Source of the DNA: CAZGRP01 sp964527995 | GTDB taxonomy: Bacteria > Zhuqueibacterota > Zhuqueibacteria > Oceanimicrobiales > CAZGRP01 | Direction of reading: 5' to 3' | DNA length: 64,000 nucleotides | NCBI GenBank assembly: GCA_964527995.1 | Contig: CAZGRP010000018.1 | Location: forward strand, 5,846 to 69,845 | Shown: piece by piece, positions 1-9,066 of the stretch | How the letters are laid out: every line of letters begins with the position of its first letter | Numbering within the stretch: position 1 is the first letter of the stretch | The notes under the pieces: model-generated | Databases searched by the model: none | Seen by the model: only the letters and a program-made list of their open reading frames with translations | Told to the model about the DNA's origin: nothing | Translations under genes and position numbers: made by a program

Positions 1-561
1 TGGCGAGTAGAGGTCTTTCATTATCGCGATCGCTTCGCTGTCCTCGGCGCCGATGACGACGCGATCGGGCCTCATGAAATCCTCAATTGCTGATCCTTCG
101 CGCAGGAACTCGGGGTTTGAAACGACACTGAAGCGGTTGGGTTCGGATTGGTGTTTGGTGATCACCTCGCGGATCCACTTTCCGGCACCGACCGGAACCG
201 TGCTCTTGTTTACGATCACCTTGTAGCCGTTCATGTATTTGGCGATATCCTTGGCGACATTCTCGACGAATGAAAGATCCGCCGAGCCATCGTCACGCGG
301 AGGTGTGCCGACTGCGATGAAGATGACCAGAGATCTCTCGACGGCTTCCTGAATCGAAGTGGTGAAAGTCAACCGTCCTTCCTTGACGTTCTTGGCCACC
401 ATCACATCCAGGCCCGGCTCATAGATGGGAAGGATGCCCCTTTTGAGGTCTTTGATTTTCTTCTCGTCGATATCGACGCAGATGACATCATTGCCGAACT
501 CTGCAAAACAGGTGCCGGTGACCAACCCCACATAGCCTGTGCCTACGATCGAAATGTGCAT
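1..561 (-). CDS. ugd: UDP-glucose 6-dehydrogenase, N-terminal part (cut by window edge)
   Basis: Oxidises UDP-glucose to UDP-glucuronate with NAD, supplying a precursor for surface polysaccharide. The open frame has 187 codons and runs off the left edge. It begins MHISIVGTGYVGLVTGTCFA, the Rossmann dinucleotide-binding motif GxGYVG typical of UDP-glucose/GDP-mannose dehydrogenases, and continues with the family signatures IFIAVGTPP, NKSTVPVGAG and SNPEFLREGSA. The start at 559-561 is preceded by a good AAGGAGG ribosome-binding site. It is the last visible gene of the exopolysaccharide operon; the UDP-glucuronate it makes is a plausible substrate for the epimerase at 2161-3123. The catalytic cysteine lies in the missing C-terminal half. 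Confidence 0.93.
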   Translation of the reverse strand, partial: MHISIVGTGYVGLVTGTCFAEFGNDVICVDIDEKKIKDLKRGILPIYEPGLDVMVAKNVKEGRLTFTTSIQEAVERSLVIFIAVGTPPRDDGSADLSFVENVAKDIAKYMNGYKVIVNKSTVPVGAGKWIREVITKHQSEPNRFSVVSNPEFLREGSAIEDFMRPDRVVIGAEDSEAIAIMKDLYSP

Positions 562-646
562 CGGTTGCCTCCTTAAGCATCCACGATCTTTCTCTCGTCT
601 TCCCTGACGTTAGACCGTCAGAACTCGCCTGCATGAGCAGAAGCAG

Positions 647-2104
647 TTAGCTCGCGCCGTAGCCGACCAAGACCACGAAGAAGGTCTTGACGAGGATCTT
701 GAAGTCTAGAAGGAGAGACCAGTTGTCAATGTACTGCAAATCCATTTCCATCCACTTCTCAAAACGTACTTTGTTCCTGCCGCTCACCTGCCAGATGCAG
801 GTCAGACCTGGCTTCAGACTGAATCGCCGGCGTTGCCAGAGTTCGTACATTTCGACCTCGACAGGCAGCGCCGGGCGCGGTCCCACAACGCTCATATCTC
901 CCTTCAAAACATTGAGAAGCTGCGGGAGCTCATCGATGCTCAGTCGCCGAATAATCCGGCCCACACGCGTTATTCGCGGATCTCGCCGCATCTTGAAAAC
1001 TGGCCCATCCATTTCGTTCATCTTCTCCAGCTCCCGACGCTTCATCTCGGCGCCATCGATCATCGAACGGAATTTGTAGAGGGTAAAACGCCGACCGTTA
1101 AGACCACAGCGAGTCTGCCGAAAAAGAACAGGACCAGGAGAGTCGAGTTTAATCGCAACGGCAACTAAGATTAGCATCGGCGACAGCAGCAGAAGCATAA
1201 GAAACGAAAACGCGATGTCGAAAGCTCGTTTTACAAAAAGTTGCCAGGGCTCAGCTACGAACGTCTCGAACTCCAGGAGCGGAAATCCATTGAAGTCCGT
1301 CTGCCGGATCTTGGCGATGTTTAAATCGTACAGGTCCATCGAGATCGACGTTGGGATTCCTTCGCGCTCGCAGGCAAGGATCGCTTCATCCATCCGGTGC
1401 AGCCAGAGCCGTGGCACCACAAATATCACGCGATCGATCACCTTGCGGTGAAGGATGAAGGGAATGTCCTGCAGGCGGCCGAGGACACGAAACCCTTCAA
1501 TCTCCTTCCCATAAAGGCCGTGCTCGTCGTCGATCAAACCCACAATACGCAAGCCCCAATTCGCATGAGCTTTCACAACTCGGATAAACTCGCGAGCCCG
1601 CTTCCCGGTACCGACAATCAGAAGGTTTACCTGATTGTAGCCTCTCAGATGAAGGTAGTCAAGGACTTCGAGGACGAACTTCTTGTCAAGGATCAAGAAC
1701 AAAACGGCCAATGCGCAGTAGACACCAATGAACAGTCGGCTCGTGAGCACCATCTTGAAGAGGAAGATGATGCTGCCCACGGCGATACTGGCGAAGATGG
1801 CTGCGGTAACAATGTCGCGGGTGAGATGTCGAAAAGGCTTGATCCGGTAATCTCTGTAAACGCCGTAGGCCTGCAGAAAGCCAAGCCAAATAGGCACGCT
1901 CAGTAGAACCAGGATCTTGTTTCTTTCCGAGAAGTAGAGAAGACCCTCCACATTCGGTGCAATTGCGTAAGCCATTCCCCCGAGCTCGTAGATGATCCGC
2001 AGGTAATGGGTTACGAAATACGCCGCCACAAACGCGCCGAGGATCACGACGGCATCAATGGCTCGCAAGAGGCTAGCAACAAAAGCCTCTTTTTCCTTAA
2101 ACAT
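647..2104 (-). CDS. Polyprenyl-phosphate sugar-1-phosphate transferase (WbaP/CpsE family)
   Basis: Initiating transferase that loads the first sugar-1-phosphate onto undecaprenyl phosphate at the inner membrane, starting assembly of an exopolysaccharide repeat unit. 485 residues: four or five hydrophobic segments in the first 145 residues, a central nucleotide-binding-like (CoA-binding fold) region near 160-260 (LLIVGTGKRAREF), one more membrane helix near 295-320, then the catalytic bacterial sugar transferase domain with KRAFDI, KLDSPGPVLFRQTR, FTLYKFRSM, RRLSIDELPQLLNVLKGDMS and VGPRP. The substrate sugar cannot be read from the sequence. It lies between the epimerase and ugd on the same strand, consistent with one operon. 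Confidence 0.93.
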   Translation of the reverse strand: MFKEKEAFVASLLRAIDAVVILGAFVAAYFVTHYLRIIYELGGMAYAIAPNVEGLLYFSERNKILVLLSVPIWLGFLQAYGVYRDYRIKPFRHLTRDIVTAAIFASIAVGSIIFLFKMVLTSRLFIGVYCALAVLFLILDKKFVLEVLDYLHLRGYNQVNLLIVGTGKRAREFIRVVKAHANWGLRIVGLIDDEHGLYGKEIEGFRVLGRLQDIPFILHRKVIDRVIFVVPRLWLHRMDEAILACEREGIPTSISMDLYDLNIAKIRQTDFNGFPLLEFETFVAEPWQLFVKRAFDIAFSFLMLLLLSPMLILVAVAIKLDSPGPVLFRQTRCGLNGRRFTLYKFRSMIDGAEMKRRELEKMNEMDGPVFKMRRDPRITRVGRIIRRLSIDELPQLLNVLKGDMSVVGPRPALPVEVEMYELWQRRRFSLKPGLTCIWQVSGRNKVRFEKWMEMDLQYIDNWSLLLDFKILVKTFFVVLVGYGAS

Positions 2105-2160
2105 TCGTCGACCTCCGCCCTGGCTGCAGTGCTATCGTGGTAGTGCCTCGTCCCGATGTT

Positions 2161-3123
2161 TCAGGTGTTCAGCCGTCGACCCATCTCTTTGAACCAGCGA
2201 ACGAATTCCTCGATCCCGGCCTCGAACGGGTAGCGCGGCTCGTAGCCCAATTGCCGGCGCGCTTTTGCAATGTCTGCGTAGGTGATCGGTACATCCCCCG
2301 GCTGCATCGGAAGGTATTCGACGTCGGCCCTCTTGCCCAGGTGTTTCTCCAGAAGCCGGACGAGCTCATTGAGCTCTACTGTTTGGGATTCCCCCAGGTT
2401 GTAGATCTCGTAGGCTGAGCATCGATCCAGCGCCCGCACGACACCGTCGATAATGTCAGAGATGAACGTATAATCTCTTCTCGTGGTGCCATCACCAAAG
2501 AGCGGAATCCTCTCTCCCTGCTCGATAAGTCTGGCAAATTTGTGAATGGCCATGTCCGGTCTCTGCCGTGGTCCGTACACGGTGAAAAACCTCAAGCAGG
2601 TCACAGGAATGCCGTACAAATGATGGTAGGTGTAGCAGACCAGCTCACCGGCTTTCTTGGTCGCGGCATAGGGCGAAATCGGATGGTCTACAGGATCATC
2701 CTCCCGGAAAGGAACAGAGGTGTTCTTCCCATAAACGGAGGAGGAGGAGCCGAAGATGAACTTGGGACCGCCCCGCATTCTGCACATTTCGAGCAGATTG
2801 ACAGTGCCCTGCACGTTCACACGCTCGTAAAGCATCGGCTGAGCGATGGAAGGCCTGACGCCGGCGCGGGCGGCCAGGTGGACGACGGCGTCGAACGGTT
2901 GCGATTCGAACAAATGGCGGAGAAGAGATGAGTCCAGGATATCCCCCCGCACCAATTCAAAGCGATCGGAAGCAAGGCAATTGCGAATATTGCTTTCCTT
3001 GATTCGAGGATCGTAGTAGTCGTTGAACGAATCGAGTGCCGTGACATGGTCGCCCCGCCCGAGGAGGTATTCACAAAGATGAGATCCGATGAAACCAGCC
3101 CCGCCTGTGACCAGTACCTTCAT
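2161..3123 (-). CDS. NAD-dependent sugar epimerase, UDP-glucuronate 4-epimerase-like
   Basis: Extended short-chain dehydrogenase acting on a nucleotide sugar in the cytoplasm. Begins MKVLVTGGAGFIGSHLCEYL with the TGxxGFIG motif; has the family SSS (FGSSSSVYG) and catalytic YxxxK (YAATK). The segment DSFNDYYDPRIKESNI is characteristic of UDP-glucuronate 4-epimerases (CapI-like), which fits the neighbouring ugd. The ATG at 3123 was preferred to the one at 3138 because it gives the usual N-terminus and has AAAGG six bases upstream, whereas the upstream ATG has no ribosome-binding site. Substrate specificity is inferred. Confidence 0.88.
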   Translation of the reverse strand: MKVLVTGGAGFIGSHLCEYLLGRGDHVTALDSFNDYYDPRIKESNIRNCLASDRFELVRGDILDSSLLRHLFESQPFDAVVHLAARAGVRPSIAQPMLYERVNVQGTVNLLEMCRMRGGPKFIFGSSSSVYGKNTSVPFREDDPVDHPISPYAATKKAGELVCYTYHHLYGIPVTCLRFFTVYGPRQRPDMAIHKFARLIEQGERIPLFGDGTTRRDYTFISDIIDGVVRALDRCSAYEIYNLGESQTVELNELVRLLEKHLGKRADVEYLPMQPGDVPITYADIAKARRQLGYEPRYPFEAGIEEFVRWFKEMGRRLNT

Positions 3124-3238
3124 CTCCTGCCTTTCCATGTTCTAGATCGTCCACAGAAGCGCGCCACCCTAGCACCTCCTGCGACGGGGTTGAGCCGTCG
3201 TGTGGGAGTCCTGTAGCGCAGGTGCCCGATTGTGCTCA

Positions 3239-5563
3239 TCAATAGTGATAGTAGCTGTAGCCCTCATGAGCCAGGTCGGCCGAGGCGCCATTGAGAACCA
3301 CACCGAGCACATTCGCGGGCACGTTGTCAAACAGCTCGAGCTTTTGTCGCGCAGTATCGCGATGGGTGCGGCCGGCACGAACCACGATGAGGGTGGCATC
3401 TACCTGGGTCCCGATCACCACCGCATCGGTGGCAGCGTTAAGAGGCGGACTATCGAAAATGACGAAGTCGTACTTCCGCCTCACCTCGTCGAGGAATCTC
3501 TTCATCCGGTGGGATCCGAGAAGCTCCGAAGGATTGGGAACCAGGGGCCCACAGCTGATCAGGGAAAGATTCGGCACGTGGGTCTCGTTGACGATCTCGC
3601 TCAAGTCCGATACCGCGCCGATCAAGTAGTCGCTGAAACCGGGTGTCTTGGGAATCCCAAAGGTGTTGTGGAGCACACCGCGGCGCAAATCGGTATCTAC
3701 GAGCAAAGTGTTCGTCTTGTGCTGCGCCATGGTGATCGCAAGGTTCGCAGCGGTGAAGGATTTGCCGTCGCCGGGAGCAGTGCTGGTGATCACCATCGAC
3801 TGAATCCGACCCGCTGTTTTCGAAAAGACGATGTTCGTGCGCAACGACCGGTAGGCCTCGCCAACCGCGGTCGGCGAATAGTCGTGCGTCACGAGCTGAT
3901 AGTCAATCTGTTTGATCTTTTCGGCGTCGTGAAGCTCGTAGACATCACCGAAATCGATCTGTGGAATCATGCCGAGAACGGGGAGCCTGAGGAAGCGTTT
4001 CACGTCGTCTACCGACTTCAGACTGCGATCCAGGGCCTCGAGCACGAAGACGAGCCCCACCCCGAGACTCAAGCCCAAAAACAGCCCCATGATCGCCAGG
4101 ACCTTCTTGTTGCTGTTGGTAGGGAAGTCCGGCTCGATGGCTGGATCGAGGATGTCGACATCCTCCGTTTCCACCGCTTCGGTGATTTTCGCCTCCTGAT
4201 AGTCCGCCAGCAGCTTTTTGTAGAGATCCGCTTTTACCTTGAGATCGCGAGTTAGTTCACTGAGCTGGTACTGGCGCTCCGGCAGCTTGCCCAGCTCGCG
4301 GTTGATCCTGACGATCTCTGCGGAGACTTCCCGAATCTTTCTATCCAGTTCGGTAAGCTTGGCCCGCGCCAGACGCTCGATCTCCTGTTGCACCTGGGCA
4401 ATCAGCGCCGCGATCTGCTTGGCCCTGGGGTTTTCTTTGGGAAGGTCAGCGTAGCGCCGTTGCAGGTCTTCCAGTTTGCTTTTCTGGATGCCCATCGCCG
4501 CATCGCCACTAAAGGCGGAGTGGCTCGCCAGCGCCCCGTAGACATACTGCAAGTCTGTGAGCTTGTCGTCCGCGGAGGCGCCCACCGCGGGCGTCCGACC
4601 CAGGTGGCTCAGAAGCTCTTTGATGCTGTCTCGGTCGTTTTCGAGAGAGATCTTCTCCTTGTCCAGTTCGGCTGCCAGCCTGAGCTGGTTGCTCTGCTTC
4701 TCGTCCAGATTCACAGAGTAGCGCTCCTTGAAGGCCTTCAGCGCACGGTCGGACTCGTCGAGCCGTTGCTTGGCAATCCGCACCTGCTCCTCAAGGATTT
4801 TCCTTCGGCTGCGAATCGACTTCCGCTTGATCGACATGCTCTCTTCGACGAAGATCTCAGCCAGACGGTTGGTCGTCCTGGCCACGAGGTAAGGGTCCGT
4901 ATCAGTGAGGGTGACGCTCATGAGGTTGCCCGAACGGCTCATATTCACCTCGGTCCGGCGACGCAACGACTTGACGGCGGAACGAAAGGACTGTACGTCA
5001 AACGGGATTTCTTTCGTGACCTGGCTGAGTTCCGGATTCAGCCGAAACTTCAAGCCGTTCACGCTCTTCTGGTTGCTGGTGATCTCATCCGTGGGTCCCT
5101 CGGCCACCACACCCACCTTCTCGGTCTTCGGATCCTTATAAAGGAGTCTGTAAGTCCCCTCTGCCGATAGTTTGAGAATATAATGTCCGGGCACAGGCGA
5201 GTGGGTGGTGCTGAAATCGGCAAAAACTTGCTTCCGTGTTAGCTCCTCGTTTTCAGGGTCTACCTTCAGCGTCAGACCGAGCTGGGCCACGACACGCTCT
5301 GCAAAAGACCTGCTTGTGAGTTCCTGGATCCGGCTTTCGGCGAGTTCGGGGCTGATCCCTTCATAGTCCTTGAATCGAATCAGCGCCGTAGCTTCGTAGA
5401 CGGGCGGTTGCATCTTCAAGTAGACCACCCAAGCTGAGGTGACAATAAAAGTGACCAGGGCCACAACCCACCAGCGCTTCTTCAAAGCCTGTACGTAGCG
5501 CTGCAGATCGAGGCCCTCGCTGAGATCGCCTGAGTCGTCTTCGTAGTAGGTGTTCGGGTCCAT
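3239..5563 (-). CDS. Exopolysaccharide chain-length protein with tyrosine autokinase (Wzc-like)
   Basis: Inner-membrane co-polymerase that sets polysaccharide chain length and regulates export by cycles of tyrosine autophosphorylation. 774 residues. An N-terminal Wzz domain with a membrane helix near residues 35-52 is followed by a long periplasmic coiled-coil region (about 230-480), a second membrane helix near 490-510, and a C-terminal BY-kinase domain with Walker A (STAPGDGKSFTAAN), Walker A' (LLVDTDLRRG) and Walker B (FVIFDSPP). The C-terminus is tyrosine-rich (EGYSYYHY), the usual autophosphorylation tail. Both parts are fused in one chain as in proteobacterial Wzc. It follows the wza-like gene at 20 bp. 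Confidence 0.93.
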   Translation of the reverse strand: MDPNTYYEDDSGDLSEGLDLQRYVQALKKRWWVVALVTFIVTSAWVVYLKMQPPVYEATALIRFKDYEGISPELAESRIQELTSRSFAERVVAQLGLTLKVDPENEELTRKQVFADFSTTHSPVPGHYILKLSAEGTYRLLYKDPKTEKVGVVAEGPTDEITSNQKSVNGLKFRLNPELSQVTKEIPFDVQSFRSAVKSLRRRTEVNMSRSGNLMSVTLTDTDPYLVARTTNRLAEIFVEESMSIKRKSIRSRRKILEEQVRIAKQRLDESDRALKAFKERYSVNLDEKQSNQLRLAAELDKEKISLENDRDSIKELLSHLGRTPAVGASADDKLTDLQYVYGALASHSAFSGDAAMGIQKSKLEDLQRRYADLPKENPRAKQIAALIAQVQQEIERLARAKLTELDRKIREVSAEIVRINRELGKLPERQYQLSELTRDLKVKADLYKKLLADYQEAKITEAVETEDVDILDPAIEPDFPTNSNKKVLAIMGLFLGLSLGVGLVFVLEALDRSLKSVDDVKRFLRLPVLGMIPQIDFGDVYELHDAEKIKQIDYQLVTHDYSPTAVGEAYRSLRTNIVFSKTAGRIQSMVITSTAPGDGKSFTAANLAITMAQHKTNTLLVDTDLRRGVLHNTFGIPKTPGFSDYLIGAVSDLSEIVNETHVPNLSLISCGPLVPNPSELLGSHRMKRFLDEVRRKYDFVIFDSPPLNAATDAVVIGTQVDATLIVVRAGRTHRDTARQKLELFDNVPANVLGVVLNGASADLAHEGYSYYHY

Positions 5564-5584
5564 GCAAAACCTCTCGTCTGTCGA

Positions 5585-6283
5585 TCAACGAGTGCGTTTG
5601 ATCTGGAGATAAAGAATCGCGATCGAGATGGCAAAACGGGTGTAGTCCATGAAGTCACGGACTGTAAACCTGCTACGGGGAGGCACCATCACCTGGTCGC
5701 CGGAACGAATCCCCAGTTCGCGCAGCGACACCCCCTTTTCGTAGCCGCTCAACAGGTTGGCTTTGACGACCTGCCCACCACGGTCGACCCTCATCTTGGG
5801 AAGGTTAGCATCTTCGGAAGGCCCACCAGCCGCATCAATGAGGTCCCATAGCGACCTTCTCGGAGAGATGAGATAGGAGCCAGGGCGATTCAATGCACCC
5901 ATTACAGTGACACGAATCAGCGGCTCAACGACAACGACAGGGGGCTCCGCAAAGTAGGGGGACAGCAACTCCCGGAGACGTTTAGCGAGCGTCTGCTGGT
6001 TGTAGCCGACTACTTCCACCTCGCCGATCACGGGCACCTGGATCTTACCCTGGTCGTCGATGGGATAGTTGTCATTGAAGTCAAGATTCAGACCCTGGCC
6101 GTCCGAGCTCCAGCGTAGCTCCCAGACGGTCAGACGAAGGGCATCACCAGGCCGAAATGTTGCCTTGCCGCGATTCGATCCAGTACCAGCAAACGACTCC
6201 GCCGGCAGCACTGCCAAAGAAAATGCTCCCACCAGGATGGTGGCAATGCCGCGAAACCATAATGAATTGGGATTCATCCTCAT
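5585..6283 (-). CDS. Polysaccharide export outer-membrane protein (Wza-like)
   Basis: Forms the outer-membrane channel for exopolysaccharide. The start at 6283 gives MRMNPNSLWFRG followed by a hydrophobic signal sequence ending near ESFA; an ATG two codons later is also possible, and the open frame upstream to 6529 has no sensible N-terminus. Then come a polysaccharide export (poly_export) domain (FRPGDALRLTVWE, YPIDDQGKIQVPVIGEV) and a SLBB domain (VTVMGALNRPGSYLI, LWDLIDAAGG). It ends with a hydrophobic helix (FAISIAILYLQIKRTR) that may take the place of the C-terminal helix crossing the outer membrane in Wza. 232 residues, smaller than E. coli Wza. No lipobox cysteine is visible. Confidence 0.88.
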   Translation of the reverse strand: MRMNPNSLWFRGIATILVGAFSLAVLPAESFAGTGSNRGKATFRPGDALRLTVWELRWSSDGQGLNLDFNDNYPIDDQGKIQVPVIGEVEVVGYNQQTLAKRLRELLSPYFAEPPVVVVEPLIRVTVMGALNRPGSYLISPRRSLWDLIDAAGGPSEDANLPKMRVDRGGQVVKANLLSGYEKGVSLRELGIRSGDQVMVPPRSRFTVRDFMDYTRFAISIAILYLQIKRTR

Positions 6284-6530
6284 GGCGCCTTTCCCACGTA
6301 AAAATTCACTTTCCCGGAATAGTCGAAGGCCTGCGCGCACACCAAACCGTGGCTGTACTCCTACAGCGTGGTGTCTTCGATACACATCGGCCTCACGCGC
6401 AGAAAAGTCAAGTACTGTCTGGAATCGAATCGGGTAGGCGACAGAGAAACTCGGCAGGACGCCTGAGAGTCCGCAGCACCTCTTGCGAAATCGTGCATCG
6501 TAGCGGTGATCAGCCTCCGCGGACTCCAAC

Positions 6531-7253
6531 TCAACGGGAACGGTAAAAACGAAATCGCTTTTCCTTTGTCTCTAAGCTCAGTTTCCGGAGGAGATCGTAG
6601 ACGGTGATCAGACTGACCTTGACAGACCCATATCGTTCGTCTTCGAGAGCTTTCTTGATCCTCCACGGACCACGCGTCGGATTTTCGATGACCGCCAGCT
6701 TGATCTTTTCAGGGAGTGGCAACACCTTTGGGTCGATCTCCCTCCTGGTAGTATAGACGGAACCAGAGGTCTGCCGCCTCTGCTTACCGTCCGGGCGGCG
6801 AAGCACCGCTGGCATCGCCTCTGCCACCTGGGCACCCTCATTCGTGCCGTTCCCGCCGTAACGACCCGTCAGACTCTTGGTAACGTCGAACCCCAGGGTA
6901 ATATCAAAATCAGTGATGGCCTCCTCGATCGAATCATAGCTGCTCAGAATCCGGTCGAACTCCAACATCTTGAAGACATCGTACACCTCGGGCAGCATCT
7001 GGACGATCTTCAGATCCCCACCATGCTCCCGGATGTTCTTGATCTCGCCGACGAACACACCCCACCCGGCACTGCTGACGTAGTTGACGGTACTCATATC
7101 CACAATCATGTGGTAGGTACCGCTCCGCATCAGTTCAGTGATCCTGTGCAGCATCTGCGAGCAGGTCATGGTGTCGATATAGCCCTTGACCTGGAGCAGC
7201 GAAATGTGCCGCAAGGCCCCCACCTTGCTCTCTGCGATTTGAATGCCTTCCAT
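6531..7253 (-). CDS. STAS-domain protein fused to a helix-turn-helix domain, first gene of the EPS operon
   Basis: 240 residues. Residues about 5-110 form a STAS (anti-sigma-factor antagonist) domain: VKGYIDTMTC, YHMIVDMSTVNYVSSAGWGVFV with the phosphorylatable serine position in the conserved SSAG segment. A variable linker of about 60 residues follows, then a C-terminal region (PEKIKLAVIENPTRGPWRIKK, SLITVYDLLRKLSLETKEKR) resembling the helix-turn-helix of transposases and related regulators. Such a fusion could turn a partner-switching signal into DNA binding. The start at 7253 has GGGAG four bases upstream; the open frame further upstream is unlikely. It heads the wza-wzc operon and has a sigma-54-like promoter at 7301-7315. 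Function is inferred from domains only. Confidence 0.75.
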   Translation of the reverse strand: MEGIQIAESKVGALRHISLLQVKGYIDTMTCSQMLHRITELMRSGTYHMIVDMSTVNYVSSAGWGVFVGEIKNIREHGGDLKIVQMLPEVYDVFKMLEFDRILSSYDSIEEAITDFDITLGFDVTKSLTGRYGGNGTNEGAQVAEAMPAVLRRPDGKQRRQTSGSVYTTRREIDPKVLPLPEKIKLAVIENPTRGPWRIKKALEDERYGSVKVSLITVYDLLRKLSLETKEKRFRFYRSR

Positions 7254-7300
7254 CGGGCTCCCAGGAGTCCTGCAATCCACTACCCAGACCACTGACACGG

Positions 7301-7315
7301 ACAACATTTGTGCCA
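7301..7315 (-). promoter_or_regulatory. Candidate sigma-54 (-24/-12) promoter of the EPS operon
   Basis: Read on the minus strand the site is TGGCACAAATGTTGT, compared with the consensus TGGCACG-N4-TTGC: the -24 GG and the spacing are exact, but the -12 GC is GT. It lies about 48 bp upstream of the STAS-HTH start codon. It resembles the site at 48621-48636 (TGGCA......ATGTTG shared). Confidence 0.45.
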
Positions 7316-7419
7316 ACCCAGGGCAGGGTAACCTAAGAGCAATGAAGAAGGTAGGTTAGTGCGGGAACACGCGGTGCGATTGACGATGAAGTATGGGGGT
7401 TCCCCTGTGCTAGGCCGAA

Positions 7420-7440
7420 ACATTGTTCCTGCCTGAAACA
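7420..7440. promoter_or_regulatory. 21-bp dyad element, copy 1 (possible enhancer-binding-protein site)
   Basis: The core TGTTCCTGCCTGAAACA is an imperfect palindrome about 120 bp upstream of the sigma-54-like promoter at 7301-7315. Over 21 positions it matches 48857-48877 at 18. The position suits a bacterial enhancer site. I saw no third copy in the intergenic regions I checked. Confidence 0.5.
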
Positions 7441-7511
7441 TGGAAGGCTGGGCAGGCGTGCCGACCGTACCCAAATGATACGCGCCTCCTCCCTACTCAT
7501 CCTCGTCTACC

Positions 7512-8999
7512 CTAGGCGCCATGCCGTGCAGCAATGCGGTGGTACAGCTTGACGTATTTTTCAGCCGAAACTCTCCAGGAGAAATCCTGCTTCATTGCGT
7601 TCCTGACAAGCTTCCGCCATAGGCCCTGGTCCTGGTATGCCTTGAGAGCTCGCTTCACGGTATCGAGCAAGGCCTTGGCAGAATACTTCTCGAACAAAAA
7701 GCCGGTGCCTTCGCCCGAAGCAGGATCGAAATCAACCACGGTGTCTGCCAGACCCCCAACCGCATGGACAATCGGGATGGTGCCATATTTCAGGCTGTAC
7801 ATCTGGTTGAGGCCACATGGCTCGTAGCGCGACGGCATGAGAAACAAGTCGCTGCCAGCTTCAATGAGATGTGCCAGACCTTCGTCGAAGGCGACGCGCA
7901 CCGCGCATTTCCGCGCGTATTTTCGTGCGAACTTGAGGAACATGCTCTCGTATTTCTGTTCGCCGCGGCCCAGAAGAACAAACTGGACGGGTTCCGCCAT
8001 AAGCTTGTCAAAGCTCTCCGCGAGAAGATCGAATCCCTTTTGGTCGATCAGCCGCGAGATCATACCGATCACCGGGATCTCCTCTTGATACTTCAGCCCG
8101 CATTGCTCAGCGAGAGCTTTCTTGTTCTGTTGCTTTCCTGTGAGATCGGTGACGGTGTAGTTGTAGGGGATCAGCTTATCGGTTTCAGGATTCCAAACCG
8201 TGTAGTCAACCCCGTTGAGAATACCGTACAGATCCTTGCTTCGGCTTCGTAGCGTCTCGCTGAGGCCGCAGCCGTATTCATCGGATTCTTGAATCTGTTT
8301 GGCATAACTCGGGCTAACCGTGCTGAGCAAATCGGCATGCAGAATGCCAGCTTTGAGGAAATTCACTTTACCCCAGAACTCCAAGGCGCCCCCCTTGGCG
8401 GCATATTCCGCCGGCAAGCCGGTCAGGTGTACCGTCTCGGGCGGGAAGATGCCCTGATACGCGGCGTTGTGAATGGTGAGAAGCGTGCCGGTATTCTCGA
8501 AAAATGGATCTTCCTTGAGCAGGGTCTTCATGTAGACCGCGATCAGGGCAGTCTGCCAGTCGTTGCAATGGATCACGTCGGGCTGCCAGTGCAGCAGACG
8601 TAAGGTCTCCAGACACTCTTTGCAGAAAAAGATGAAACGCTCTGCATTGTCGGCGTAGTCCTCGCCAGTTTTCGGATCCTGATAGAGCTCTTCACGATCG
8701 AAATACTCCTCGTTGTCAAGAAAATAGACTTGCACCTTCGACCCAGGCAGAAAAGCCGACTTGGCGCTTCCCTTGACGATCCGGTCACCGACCTGCACTT
8801 CCATATTGCGCAGGCGAATCACGTCCCGGAGTACGTACTTCCGCTCGTTGATGACCCGGTAGTTGGGCATCATGACGCGGATGTCGTGCCCCAGCTCTTT
8901 CAGGAATTTCGGATAGGTTCCCGCTACGTCGGCAAGCCCCCCAGTTTTTGCAAAAGGTGCGACTTCAGAGACTACATAGAAGATTTTCAACGGTCTCAT
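7512..8999 (-). CDS. glgA: Glycogen (starch) synthase, GT5 family
   Basis: Transfers glucose from ADP-glucose (or UDP-glucose) to the growing end of alpha-1,4-glucan in the cytoplasm. 495 residues, the usual family length. The N-terminal GT5 domain begins KIFYVVSEVAPFAKTGGLAD, with the KTGGLAD nucleotide-sugar binding motif, then HCNDWQTAL and TIHNAAYQG. The C-terminal Rossmann domain carries GMISRLIDQKG, the MPSRYEPCGLNQMYSLKYG acceptor/donor motif and VGGLADTV. It lies downstream of a galT-like gene, so both may handle sugar phosphates for storage glucan. Confidence 0.96.
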   Translation of the reverse strand: MRPLKIFYVVSEVAPFAKTGGLADVAGTYPKFLKELGHDIRVMMPNYRVINERKYVLRDVIRLRNMEVQVGDRIVKGSAKSAFLPGSKVQVYFLDNEEYFDREELYQDPKTGEDYADNAERFIFFCKECLETLRLLHWQPDVIHCNDWQTALIAVYMKTLLKEDPFFENTGTLLTIHNAAYQGIFPPETVHLTGLPAEYAAKGGALEFWGKVNFLKAGILHADLLSTVSPSYAKQIQESDEYGCGLSETLRSRSKDLYGILNGVDYTVWNPETDKLIPYNYTVTDLTGKQQNKKALAEQCGLKYQEEIPVIGMISRLIDQKGFDLLAESFDKLMAEPVQFVLLGRGEQKYESMFLKFARKYARKCAVRVAFDEGLAHLIEAGSDLFLMPSRYEPCGLNQMYSLKYGTIPIVHAVGGLADTVVDFDPASGEGTGFLFEKYSAKALLDTVKRALKAYQDQGLWRKLVRNAMKQDFSWRVSAEKYVKLYHRIAARHGA

Positions 9000-9066
9000 T
9001 GCTACGCCATCCTTCGGTTATTCTCCAACCCGTGCGACCCTTCTGTTGGCCCGCTGGGAGACCCTC

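Noticed and set aside
6284..6530. 82-residue N-terminal extension of the Wza-like protein
   Set aside because: Arg/His-rich and unlike the family; the signal peptide begins at the ATG at 6283.
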